Below the pieces are notes generated by a model. The model was not told where the DNA came from. It saw nothing but the letters and a program-made list of their open reading frames with translations, and searched no databases. Below are positions 7,740-15,668 of a stretch of 27,246 nucleotides of DNA, piece after piece; position 1 is the first letter of the stretch; each line of letters starts with the position of its first letter. A program made the position numbers and the translations under genes. The DNA is from JAUILA01 sp964563925 (GTDB lineage Bacteria > Bacteroidota > Bacteroidia > Cytophagales > Cyclobacteriaceae): the NCBI GenBank assembly GCA_964563925.1, contig CAZLZD010000058.1, positions 1-27,246 on the forward strand, given 5' to 3'.

Positions 7740-8840
7740 CTATTTGATCCTATCCTGCTTTGAGACGTGAAATAATCTCAGTCGTTCGTGTTTGCCCCGC
7801 AGATCGGCGAGCCCGCGGTCATTGATCTGGTATTCATTCTCCAGCTCCTTCCTTATCGGCCCGATCACCTCTTCCGATACCAGGAGATTAACATTATGTG
7901 TTTTGCACTGGCCCTGAATCCGGGAGGTGGCGTTCAGCACATCACCGATGAACAGGATGTCTTTTTTCAGCGTCCCAATCTCGCCAATAGAAACCGGTCC
8001 GCCGTGAATGCCGGCCCTGAACCGGGGAAGGAACCCGTATTCCTTCTCGTATTTCTCCCGGCGGTATTCAATTTCTTCCCGGATTCCAAAGAAACACCGG
8101 ATACTTTCCGCCCCGCGGCTGGCCGGCCAGGATACCACCAGTTCATCCCCGACATACTGATAAATGGTACCCCAGGATTTAAGCACCGTGTCGCTGATGT
8201 CGCTGAAGAACCTGTTCAGGAATTTAAAATACTCCACATGTCCGAGTTGCTCGGCAATGGTGGTCGACCCTTCCAGGTCAAGGAACATAAAGATTCTGTG
8301 TTCCACTTCCGAGGTATGATACCGGCCGGTGAAGAAACTCCAGAACACCCCGGCACCGACGTTATCTGAGACTTCAAGGATGAACAGGCTGAGAATGGTA
8401 ATAAATCCCACATAAATGATGATACTCCAGAAAGCAAAGTTGTTAAAGAACACTACGGTTCCGGAAAGAACGTCAGCATGAAAAACGGGCAGATTCAGGG
8501 TGTTTGCGGTGGCAATAATCCCGGCCGTGAGGATAGTGAAAATGATAATCACCAAAAAGATGAATGTTTTTGCGAAGAGTATTTTCAGGAAGGATTTTTT
8601 TATAAGCTTCTTATTGATAAACAGGATATCCAGCACGATCACCAGGGCACCGGCAAAAAAACTGACGATGGTAATCGCAACCAGGTTGCTCGTAAAATCA
8701 TAGGCCACATTGGTGCTGGGATAGGTCTTTGCAAATCCCAGAATCCCGCGTTCGAGCAGGGCAAATATCACTCCCCCAACCATCCAGAGTGTAGCAAAGG
8801 CGAGTACTTTTCGCAAATTACGGCGGAAGGCTGGCCGCAT
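7740..8840 (-). CDS. Membrane class III adenylate/guanylate cyclase
   Basis: The 366-residue protein has an N-terminal membrane domain of about four helices (roughly 13-34, 52-74, 88-112, 134-156), then a class III cyclase catalytic domain (about 180-360). Metal-binding aspartates are D188 in MFLDLEGST and D232 in YQYVGDELVVSW. The transition-state Asn and Arg are N303 and R307 in GDVLNATSR. The position that normally carries the adenine-selecting lysine appears to be Q228, so the product (cAMP, cGMP or other) is not predictable. The membrane part is not a recognised sensor domain. The start codon lies 2 nt beyond the stop of the GH109-like gene on the same strand, so the two are probably co-transcribed. 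It should act as an inner-membrane homodimer with the catalytic domains in the cytoplasm. Confidence 0.88.
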   Translation of the reverse strand: MRPAFRRNLRKVLAFATLWMVGGVIFALLERGILGFAKTYPSTNVAYDFTSNLVAITIVSFFAGALVIVLDILFINKKLIKKSFLKILFAKTFIFLVIIIFTILTAGIIATANTLNLPVFHADVLSGTVVFFNNFAFWSIIIYVGFITILSLFILEVSDNVGAGVFWSFFTGRYHTSEVEHRIFMFLDLEGSTTIAEQLGHVEYFKFLNRFFSDISDTVLKSWGTIYQYVGDELVVSWPASRGAESIRCFFGIREEIEYRREKYEKEYGFLPRFRAGIHGGPVSIGEIGTLKKDILFIGDVLNATSRIQGQCKTHNVNLLVSEEVIGPIRKELENEYQINDRGLADLRGKHERLRLFHVSKQDRIK

Positions 8841-8842
8841 TT

Positions 8843-10246
8843 CTATTTTAATGAAACCGTGGTGGTTCCTGCTCCTTTAAGACTTATATCGACAGGAACG
8901 TTGGTTTTCCAGGCGCCGCGGGTAAAATCCGGTACATCGACAGACTGTGAGCGATTGGCCACAGAGTGTTCACTTAAGGGGGCTATGGCGCTCCACAATG
9001 CGGCATCATAGACATCCTGGTCCAGGGGGAGTCCATTCCGAAGGCAATCTATAAGCCGCCAGTCCATGATGAAATCCATACCTCCATGTCCGCCAACCTG
9101 TTTGGCCAGTTCGCCGACCTTTTTCACAATTTCCGGCTGGTAGGTATTTTCAAATTCTTTCATTTCCTCTTCACCAGCCCAGGAGTGACCTACCGCGATG
9201 CGGGCCGGCGAAGGCCACTTTCTGGCCATTGCCCTGGACCCGCTCACAAGGTGAATGCGGCTGTAGGGGCGGGGCGAACTCACGTCGTGCTGGATCATCA
9301 GGCTCCGGCCATTTTTGGTCTTGACCAGGGTGGTATTCATATTACCCCGAAAGTCTGCGTTGGCATAACCGGTATAGAAAGGATCGTCAGCCGCCAGGGT
9401 TTTTGCATGTGCTCCCATATTGAAGTCATTACTGGAAAGCGATGTCAGGTAATCCATCTGGTCCCCGCGGTTGATGTTCATGATCTGACAAACCGGACCA
9501 AGTCCGTGGGTCGGGTACAGGTTTCCGTTCCGATGGGCATTCTCCTTCAACCTCCACATTCCCTGGTAACCCTCCTTGCTGAAATTAAGGTCAATGAGAT
9601 TATGGATATAGGCTCCTTCAGCGTGTACGATATCTCCGAAGAATCCCTGCCGTGCCATGTTAAGGGTGAGTAATTCGAAGAAATCATAACAGCAATTTTC
9701 AAGCATCATACAATGCTTCCTGGTTTTCTCCGAGGTCTCAACAAGTTGCCAGCACTCTTCCAGTGTACGGGCCGCAGGAACTTCGACCGCTGCGTGCTTG
9801 CCCTGTTCCATGGCATAAACAGCCATTGGCGTATGCCACTCCCAGGGGGTGGCGATATACACGAGGTCCAGGTCATCGCGATCACACAATTTTTTCCAGT
9901 CATAGGCCGATCCGGAATACAATTCCGGTTTATGCCGGGTATTTTTGAGTATTTCGGCCGCCGCCTTTGTTTTTTCCTCCCTCAGATCACATAAGGCTCT
10001 GATCTCCACTCCATCGATATAGCTGAGCCGCTTCACTGCCCCGGGCCCGCGCATACCCAGCCCGATGATTCCCACGCGCACCGTGTCAAGGCGTGGAGCC
10101 CGGTAGCCCGACATATTCTGACCTTCTGCCGCCTTGTACCGAAGCATCGAAGCGGTTGTATTCTCCTGGGCCCACACCGGCGGACTCACCAATGCGAGTC
10201 CGGCCAGCGAACCCATTTTCAAAAAATCGCGACGTTTATTTTTCAT
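8843..10246 (-). CDS. Exported Gfo/Idh/MocA-fold protein, GH109-like (alpha-N-acetylgalactosaminidase type)
   Basis: From the chosen ATG the product has 467 residues and begins MKNKRRDFLKMGSLAGLAL, a twin-arginine-type signal peptide (RRDFLK) ending near PPVWAQ. A Rossmann NAD-binding motif follows (VGIIGLGMRGPG, about 58-69), then ATPWEWHTPMAVYAMEQGKH, VEVPAARTLEECWQLVE, MLENCCYDFFEL and AEGAYIHNL. These segments match the GH109 group, in which tightly bound NAD+ takes part in glycoside cleavage. Twin-arginine export of a folded, cofactor-loaded enzyme fits. It would remove terminal alpha-GalNAc from glycans in the periplasm. An in-frame ATG 72 nt upstream gives a poor leader and was not chosen. 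The neighbouring downstream gene is a nucleotide cyclase. Other substrates within the oxidoreductase superfamily remain possible. Confidence 0.85.
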   Translation of the reverse strand: MKNKRRDFLKMGSLAGLALVSPPVWAQENTTASMLRYKAAEGQNMSGYRAPRLDTVRVGIIGLGMRGPGAVKRLSYIDGVEIRALCDLREEKTKAAAEILKNTRHKPELYSGSAYDWKKLCDRDDLDLVYIATPWEWHTPMAVYAMEQGKHAAVEVPAARTLEECWQLVETSEKTRKHCMMLENCCYDFFELLTLNMARQGFFGDIVHAEGAYIHNLIDLNFSKEGYQGMWRLKENAHRNGNLYPTHGLGPVCQIMNINRGDQMDYLTSLSSNDFNMGAHAKTLAADDPFYTGYANADFRGNMNTTLVKTKNGRSLMIQHDVSSPRPYSRIHLVSGSRAMARKWPSPARIAVGHSWAGEEEMKEFENTYQPEIVKKVGELAKQVGGHGGMDFIMDWRLIDCLRNGLPLDQDVYDAALWSAIAPLSEHSVANRSQSVDVPDFTRGAWKTNVPVDISLKGAGTTTVSLK

Positions 10247-10331
10247 GGGAGTGTGATTTAGTAATTGGATATGACGTCTCAGAGGATAAAGAAACGAAAA
10301 ATCCTTAACCACTCCCACATTCTGGCTGGTA

Positions 10332-10348
10332 TTTGCGTCAATCGCAAA
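10332..10348. promoter_or_regulatory. Palindromic operator-like site between divergent genes
   Basis: A perfect 6-bp inverted repeat, TTTGCG-TCAAT-CGCAAA, lies in the 183-nt space between the divergently transcribed GH109-like gene and the lipoprotein gene. It is followed by an AT-rich stretch. The symmetry and position suit a dimeric regulator binding site. No regulator gene is adjacent, so this is only a candidate. Confidence 0.3.
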
Positions 10349-10429
10349 ATATTTAAATAGGGTGCGGCGTATTGTGCATTATTCTCCCCGGAATTATGCA
10401 TATCTTGATTTACCATATACCTGTCAACC

Positions 10430-12100
10430 ATGAAATTAACACAATCTTATTTGCAGGAATCCCGCCGGATGCGGGTCCCGCTGAGTATTCTCATGTCTGT
10501 GCTGATCCTGATGGTTTCAACCCAGTGTACAAATTACTACCAGGTAAAAACCGAAGAAGAGGAGGAAGAAAAGCGGGAGGCATTTACCAAAGTGCTGAAC
10601 CAGGATAAGTATTTTATCGTATCCTCCGGTGCGCAGAGGATGCTGGCCGAAAATATTGAGTTCGGTGATAATCAGCTGACCATGCAGCTTTCTCCTGTTC
10701 CGGCCTGGATAGATTCACTCTACAGCCATCACATAATGCAGGGAAAGAAGAGATATTATGGAGCGGAGGGGAAGAAAATTCTCAATGAGGTACGGATCGC
10801 GCTCACTGACACCCCGCTTGAAGCTGGCGCCCTTACCGTGCCGCTGTCAGCGGTGTCCAGGGTGGATATTATTCAGCATGATGCCGGACGTGTCGTACTC
10901 ACCTACCTCGGTGTAATCGTCGGTGCCTTTGTACTGGTGGTTATTATCATCGCACTGACCAAGAGCTCATGTCCGTTTGTCTATTCCTATGACGGCGAGA
11001 ATTATTCCCTGGAAGGGGAGGCCTTCGGAGGGGCGATTTTTGCCCCGGTCGAGCGCGATGACTACCTGCCGTTACATGCTCTGAAGGCTGTGGATGGCGA
11101 ATATTTATTGAAAATCCGTAATGAACTGAAGGAGCGTCAGTTCATCAACAATGTTTCTTTGCTCGTGGTGGACCGCCCGGAAAATGCAGAGGTGATGACC
11201 GACCGGCATGGAAAAATTTATTCCGTAACAAACCCGAAAGGACCCGTAGTCGCGGTATCGGGGAATGGGGCTGAACTCAGGCCTGATCTCTTTCAGCGTG
11301 ACGACCAGGTATACCGGTTTGATGACCCTGCCCCGGAGAGCGCGGTGGATGAGGTGAAGCTTACATTCAGGGTACCTGCGGATGTACGCGGGGCGAAGCT
11401 TGTCCTCAATACCAAGGGATCACTGTGGCTTGACTACCTGTACGGGGAGTTCATCGGGAAATTCGGCAACTATTATAATGAATGGGCAGAAGGCCAGAAG
11501 ACAAAGTCCCGTGAAGAGCTGGAGACATGGTTTTTTGAGCAGCATCTTCCCCTGAAGGTTTCGGTCTGGTCTGGCACGGAGTGGCGTTATGTGGATTATG
11601 TCCATTTGATCGGTCCGCTTGCTGACGAACGGGATGTGGTTGTTTCACTGGACAAGTACCTCACCCCGGGGATGAAACAGGTGGAAGTGAAAATTGAATC
11701 CGGATATATGTTCTGGGACCTTGATTATGCAGCCATGGATTTCTCGGAGAATATACAACTGCAGGTGCAGGAGGTTTTTCCTTCCAAAGCCCTGACACAA
11801 AACCAGGAAAGCAGGCTCGAGGAGGTTATGGGGACCGACGGTGCATACGCGGCCCAGTTATCCATCGGGGATGAGCTGACACTTCATTTTCCGGCAGAGG
11901 AAAACAATGCGATGGTGTTTATGAAGATCAGGGGATACTATGAACATATACGGGACTTTGAGGGGACACCAGATTTTCTGGAGCTGTTTTCATTCCGAAA
12001 GCCCGGAAAATTCGCATCCTTTTCCCGGGAACGGTTTGAAGAGATCGCTGCCCCTATAAAAGAATCTGTTGCCACTAACGTGTATGCGGATGCAAACTGA
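10430..12100 (+). CDS. Uncharacterised lipoprotein with a second transmembrane helix
   Basis: A 556-residue protein of a Bacteroidota family that I recognise only as hypothetical. The N-terminus has a hydrophobic stretch ending in a lipobox-like site with Cys33 (LILMVSTQC), followed by an acidic run (TEEEEEEKRE, 41-50). A second hydrophobic helix lies at about 157-176 and is immediately followed by the motif CPFVYSYDGENYSLEGEAFG (181-200) and RDDYLPL. The remaining 340 residues look beta-rich with several Trp/Tyr-rich segments (WFFEQHLPLKVSVWSGTEW; YMFWDLDYAAMDFS). No catalytic motif is apparent. A shorter start at M14 (10469) would give a more usual lipoprotein signal. The next gene, a radical SAM enzyme, starts at or just before the stop of this one, so the two are translationally linked and likely act together. 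Confidence 0.75.
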   Translation: MKLTQSYLQESRRMRVPLSILMSVLILMVSTQCTNYYQVKTEEEEEEKREAFTKVLNQDKYFIVSSGAQRMLAENIEFGDNQLTMQLSPVPAWIDSLYSHHIMQGKKRYYGAEGKKILNEVRIALTDTPLEAGALTVPLSAVSRVDIIQHDAGRVVLTYLGVIVGAFVLVVIIIALTKSSCPFVYSYDGENYSLEGEAFGGAIFAPVERDDYLPLHALKAVDGEYLLKIRNELKERQFINNVSLLVVDRPENAEVMTDRHGKIYSVTNPKGPVVAVSGNGAELRPDLFQRDDQVYRFDDPAPESAVDEVKLTFRVPADVRGAKLVLNTKGSLWLDYLYGEFIGKFGNYYNEWAEGQKTKSREELETWFFEQHLPLKVSVWSGTEWRYVDYVHLIGPLADERDVVVSLDKYLTPGMKQVEVKIESGYMFWDLDYAAMDFSENIQLQVQEVFPSKALTQNQESRLEEVMGTDGAYAAQLSIGDELTLHFPAEENNAMVFMKIRGYYEHIRDFEGTPDFLELFSFRKPGKFASFSRERFEEIAAPIKESVATNVYADAN

Positions 12101-12110
12101 GGAAATTCAA

Positions 12111-13328
12111 ATGGAACAGATCGCCCAACCGGCAGGTTACCAGACGGGCGAAGAGAGACCGGAAGGTATTTCAGCCGAGCCCGAATTCATTTCCGGCTGG
12201 CGTGCCGTGTTGCTGAACCTGCGCATTCAATGCACCGTATTTGGCAGGGTCCTGCGTAAGATCAGCAATCCGTGGAAGGCATGGAAAATCTATCATTCGA
12301 TGGCGAAGCTGCAGTTAAACTACCTGGGGAAGCCGGCGAGGAGGTTTGCCAGGGTGAGCGGCAGGTATTTCGATCAGAATATATCGGCAGGCTGGCCATC
12401 CGTGACGTTTGATCACTGGATCGATGCTGAGATTGAACGAAGGATCAATCCGGGTCCTGCCCTGTGCGACCAGAAGGTGGTTTTTCTGGCTATTACCAAA
12501 AAATGTCCGCTTCGTTGCGAGCACTGCTTTGAATGGGACATCCTGAATCAGCGGGACGTCCTTTCGCAGGAAGACATCCGACTTATGGTGCATAAATTCC
12601 AGGCGGAGGGGGTGATGCAGCTGCAGTTCAGCGGAGGAGAGCCCTTGCTTCGGGTAAAGGAATTATGTGAAGTGGTGCGCACTGCCAGGGGGGATACAGA
12701 TTTCTGGATGGTCACCTCCGGCTACGGACTGACACCAGGGCTTGCGAGGGAGATGAAAGAAGCAGGCTTTACGGGGGTGTGCGTCAGCATTGACCACTTT
12801 GACCCTGAGCTGCATAACAAATTCCGGGGAAACAGCAAGAGTTTTGACCACGCCCGTGAAGGTGCGCTGAATGTGGTGGAGGCGGGCATGGTCCTGTGCC
12901 TGAATGTATGTGTCACACGTGAGATGGCATCATTCTCTGCCCTGAACAGGTATATGGAAATGGGGAGGGAGCTGGGTGCTTCCTTTATTCAACTGCTGGA
13001 GCCACGCGCGGTCGGGCACTGGGCCGGGGAAGATGTGGAATTAGCGCCGGATCATTTCAAGGTCCTGGAAACATTTATGGAGGAGGTCAATTATTCTCCC
13101 GGGTATGGTGAGCATCCGGTGATCACCTATCACGGCTGGCACCAGCGCAGGATCGGCTGTTTTGGTGCCGGGAATCGTTTCCTGTATGTTGATACGGACG
13201 GGGATCTTCACAACTGCCCGTTTTGCCGGAAGAAAGGACCCAGTATACTTGAAGAGGAATTGCACACGGCCATTGGCACCCTGCGGGCAAACTCCTGCGG
13301 TGCATTCGGAAAGGCGCCAATGATTTAA
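12111..13328 (+). CDS. Radical SAM protein with SPASM-like C-terminal cysteines
   Basis: From this start the protein has 405 residues. An N-terminal region of about 120 residues (with SGRYFDQNISAGWPSVTFDHW) precedes the radical SAM core. The [4Fe-4S] motif is C132-x3-C136-x2-C139 (KKCPLRCEHCFEW), followed by the SAM-binding SGGEPLL at 174-180. The C-terminal part carries C350, C369, C372 and C396 (GCFGAGNRFLYVDTDGDL; NCPFCRKK; SCGAF), which could bind an auxiliary cluster as in SPASM or twitch domains. Such proteins modify peptides, proteins or small molecules by radical chemistry. In-frame starts at 12084 and 12090 would overlap the upstream lipoprotein gene; 12111 is preceded by GAGG and is my preference. 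It belongs to a Bacteroidota subfamily without known function. Context suggests the lipoprotein or the creatininase-like product as partner. Confidence 0.85.
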   Translation: MEQIAQPAGYQTGEERPEGISAEPEFISGWRAVLLNLRIQCTVFGRVLRKISNPWKAWKIYHSMAKLQLNYLGKPARRFARVSGRYFDQNISAGWPSVTFDHWIDAEIERRINPGPALCDQKVVFLAITKKCPLRCEHCFEWDILNQRDVLSQEDIRLMVHKFQAEGVMQLQFSGGEPLLRVKELCEVVRTARGDTDFWMVTSGYGLTPGLAREMKEAGFTGVCVSIDHFDPELHNKFRGNSKSFDHAREGALNVVEAGMVLCLNVCVTREMASFSALNRYMEMGRELGASFIQLLEPRAVGHWAGEDVELAPDHFKVLETFMEEVNYSPGYGEHPVITYHGWHQRRIGCFGAGNRFLYVDTDGDLHNCPFCRKKGPSILEEELHTAIGTLRANSCGAFGKAPMI

Positions 13329-13347
13329 GGGTAAAAGCGGCTCCCGG

Positions 13348-13378
13348 TTGCCTGTTGCGGCGAATTTTCTTTAAATTG
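13348..13378 (+). promoter_or_regulatory. Possible Bacteroidota-type promoter before the creatininase-like gene
   Basis: TTG at 13348-13350 and TAAATTG at 13372-13378 are 21 nt apart, close to the TTG-N19-21-TAnnTTTG pattern but with the -7 box one T short. The box ends 5 nt before the ATG, so a transcript from it would be nearly leaderless. It may allow transcription separate from the radical SAM gene. Confidence 0.3.
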
Positions 13379-13383
13379 CCTGT

Positions 13384-14148
13384 ATGAGACCGTACATACT
13401 TGCAGAGACAAACTGGAAAGCACTTAAGGATGCCCGCATGGACCTCGCCGTTCTGCCCTGGGGGGCTACCGAGGCACATAATTACCACATGCCCTATGGC
13501 ACAGACAACATTGAAGCCGATCATATAGCGGCAGAGTCTGCCCGTATAGCATGGGACCGCGGTGCCCGCGTGATTGTCCTGCCTACCATTCCCTTTGGGG
13601 TGAATACGGGGCAGTCAGATATCTACCTGGACATCAATATGAATCCCAGTACACAGTATGCCATCCTGAAGGATGTGATTACGGTTCTGGACCGGCAGGG
13701 GATTCATAAGCTGGTGGTATTTAACAGCCACGGGGGCAATGATTTCAAACCGATGCTGCGTGAACTTGGCCTTGAATTCCCTTCCATGTTCCTGTGTGCC
13801 ACCAACTGGTTCCAGGCGGGTGATAAAGAAGCCATCTTCACCCACCCTGGCGATCACGCCGATGAAATGGAAACCAGTATGATCCTGTACCTGCGGCCTG
13901 ATCTTGTCCGGCCCAAGGAAGAATGGGGTGACGGCAGGGAACGTAAAATGAAGATCAATGCATTCCGGCAGGGCTGGGCCTGGACGGAACGGAAGTGGAG
14001 CCAGGCCACGGTTGATACCGGTGTCGGAAATCCGGTAGAATCCACAGCGGCAAAGGGAGAGGAGTTCTTTCATATTGTCACCCGCCAGGCAGCGGATCTG
14101 TTCGTTGACCTTTGTCAGGCGGACCTTTCGGAGATGTACGAGGAGTAA
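13384..14148 (+). CDS. Creatininase-family amidohydrolase
   Basis: A 254-residue cytoplasmic protein of normal creatininase-family length. The metal-site signature PWGATEAHNYHMPYGTD (25-41) supplies E30, H32 and D41; FNSHGGND (113-120) supplies H116; and HADEMETS (158-165) supplies the late acidic residues. The family contains creatinine amidohydrolase, formamide and lactam hydrolases, and MftE, which cleaves the mycofactocin precursor peptide. At the position of the second-site glutamate after H116 there is glycine, as in many non-creatininase members, so creatinine is unlikely to be its substrate. It follows the radical SAM gene by 55 nt on the same strand, which recalls the radical SAM plus creatininase pairing of mycofactocin loci, though no MftA- or MftB-like gene is seen. 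Substrate unknown. Confidence 0.88.
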   Translation: MRPYILAETNWKALKDARMDLAVLPWGATEAHNYHMPYGTDNIEADHIAAESARIAWDRGARVIVLPTIPFGVNTGQSDIYLDINMNPSTQYAILKDVITVLDRQGIHKLVVFNSHGGNDFKPMLRELGLEFPSMFLCATNWFQAGDKEAIFTHPGDHADEMETSMILYLRPDLVRPKEEWGDGRERKMKINAFRQGWAWTERKWSQATVDTGVGNPVESTAAKGEEFFHIVTRQAADLFVDLCQADLSEMYEE

Positions 14149-14261
14149 GCAAGGAGGTCTTAGTGCCTGCCCCTGAGCGGGTTACTGTAGGATTTCCAGA
14201 TTTTTTTGGTTAAACTGACACGCTTTTCCCAGTCATATCCCTGGAGGCATCAAAAATTCCT

Positions 14262-15596
14262 ATGATTACTCAACCTGCAACCAGTCTTAATCCTGTTACC
14301 GGCAATAACCGTATTGCTGCCCTTGATATTACCCGGGGGATTGCCCTCCTGGGTATTTTACTGATGAATATTGTGGGTTTTGGCCTCGGTCCGGGAGCCT
14401 ACTGGAACCCATCGGTAGCCGGCGGAGATGCAGGGCTGAACCTGAAGGTATTTGAAATCATGTCGGTGTATTTTGAAGGGACCATGCGCGGGCTCTTCAG
14501 TATGCTTTTCGGGGTGGGCATGGTGCTCCTCACCGATCGCCTGATCCGTAAGGAGGCCGGGATCAGGGTAGCGGATATTTATTTTACCCGGACGCTGTGG
14601 CTTATTGTATTCGGACTTATCCATTCCTACCTGTTACTCTGGTGGGGTGAGATTCTGTATGCCTACGGAGTGATGGGGCTGCTGCTCTTTGTATTCAGGA
14701 ATACCAAACCGGTTTATCTCCTGATCGGCGCCTTGCTGCTGATTTCCATCGACTCCTACCGGAGTTATACGGATCTTACCGAAATGGAAGAGCACAAGGT
14801 GCAATACGAAGCGTACCAGGCCATGGATTCAACGGCCCGTGCCTCGGCTGATGAGGAGCTTGTGGCGGGCAACAAAGCCTGGGAAGGAACGCTCAAGGCA
14901 CCAGAGAAACAAAAGGAAAATTATACTAAATATTCGGAAGAGACACAACAGGGTTATTTCGGAGTGGTCGGTAATTTTGCCGAATTCAACCGCAACATTC
15001 ATATGAAGCTCTATTTGTGGGGCGTGTTTGATATTCTGAGTATTATGCTGATAGGCATTGCCCTGTACAGGATGAACATAATCACGGCGCAAAAGTCCTA
15101 CCGTTTTTACCTGATAATGATGCTGATCGGTTACCCGATCGGAATCTGGCTTAATTACAGGGAATTCAATATCATGACCGCCGGCGGGTTTGACCCGATG
15201 TCCATGACACTTGCGGGCATCACATACCCGGCCGGAAGAGTTTTCATGCTTGCCGGTCATATCGGTTTGATCATGATCTTTTGTAAATCAGCCATTCTCT
15301 CCTGGCTGCGATTGTCACTGGCCAGTGTCGGGAGAATGGCCCTGACCAATTACATGATGCACTCGGTGATTTGCATGTTCGTGTTTTACGGATTTGGATT
15401 TCAATTATTCGGCACTTTGCAGCGATACGAATTGTACTATGTGGTGGCTGGTATCTGGGGATTTCAGCTGATTGCCAGTCCAATCTGGCTGAATTATTTC
15501 CGTTTCGGGCCCATGGAATGGCTGTGGCGCTCACTTACCTACCGTAAATGGCAGCCTCTCAGGAAACAACAGCCGCCGGTTCCGGCCCTGAGCTGA
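14262..15596 (+). CDS. DUF418 family multi-pass membrane protein
   Basis: The 444-residue protein opens with NNRIAALDITRGIALLGILL and has about 10 membrane helices. A soluble, charged loop of roughly 75 residues (about 168-243) sits mid-protein. The C-terminal third (RMALTNYMMHSVICMFVFYG, then GIWGFQLIASPIWLNYFRFG and GPMEWLWRSLTY) matches the DUF418 domain of the YeiB-like family. These proteins resemble membrane acyltransferases of the heparan-glucosaminide N-acetyltransferase type, but no biochemical role is assigned. The gene is preceded by 113 nt without a recognised promoter and converges on the bestrophin-like gene. Confidence 0.88.
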   Translation: MITQPATSLNPVTGNNRIAALDITRGIALLGILLMNIVGFGLGPGAYWNPSVAGGDAGLNLKVFEIMSVYFEGTMRGLFSMLFGVGMVLLTDRLIRKEAGIRVADIYFTRTLWLIVFGLIHSYLLLWWGEILYAYGVMGLLLFVFRNTKPVYLLIGALLLISIDSYRSYTDLTEMEEHKVQYEAYQAMDSTARASADEELVAGNKAWEGTLKAPEKQKENYTKYSEETQQGYFGVVGNFAEFNRNIHMKLYLWGVFDILSIMLIGIALYRMNIITAQKSYRFYLIMMLIGYPIGIWLNYREFNIMTAGGFDPMSMTLAGITYPAGRVFMLAGHIGLIMIFCKSAILSWLRLSLASVGRMALTNYMMHSVICMFVFYGFGFQLFGTLQRYELYYVVAGIWGFQLIASPIWLNYFRFGPMEWLWRSLTYRKWQPLRKQQPPVPALS

Positions 15597-15607
15597 TCAA
15601 ACTGACT

Positions 15608-15634
15608 GTGGAAGTGCACAGGCGCTGCTTCCAC
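15608..15634. terminator. Hairpin between convergent genes
   Basis: A perfect 7-bp stem, GTGGAAG at 15608-15614 and CTTCCAC at 15628-15634 with a 13-nt loop, lies in the 72-nt gap between the DUF418 and bestrophin-like genes. There is no clear U-tract on either side, so it is a weak terminator candidate. Confidence 0.4.
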
Positions 15635-15668
15635 TTGTGAGTCCATAGGTGACGGGAAAGGACAATCC

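Noticed and set aside
12111..14148. A mycofactocin biosynthesis locus
   Set aside because: Radical SAM and creatininase families match in outline, but no precursor peptide, MftB-like chaperone, MftD or MftF gene is visible.
13384..14148. True creatininase
   Set aside because: The second-metal-site glutamate is replaced by glycine, and no creatine or sarcosine pathway gene is near.
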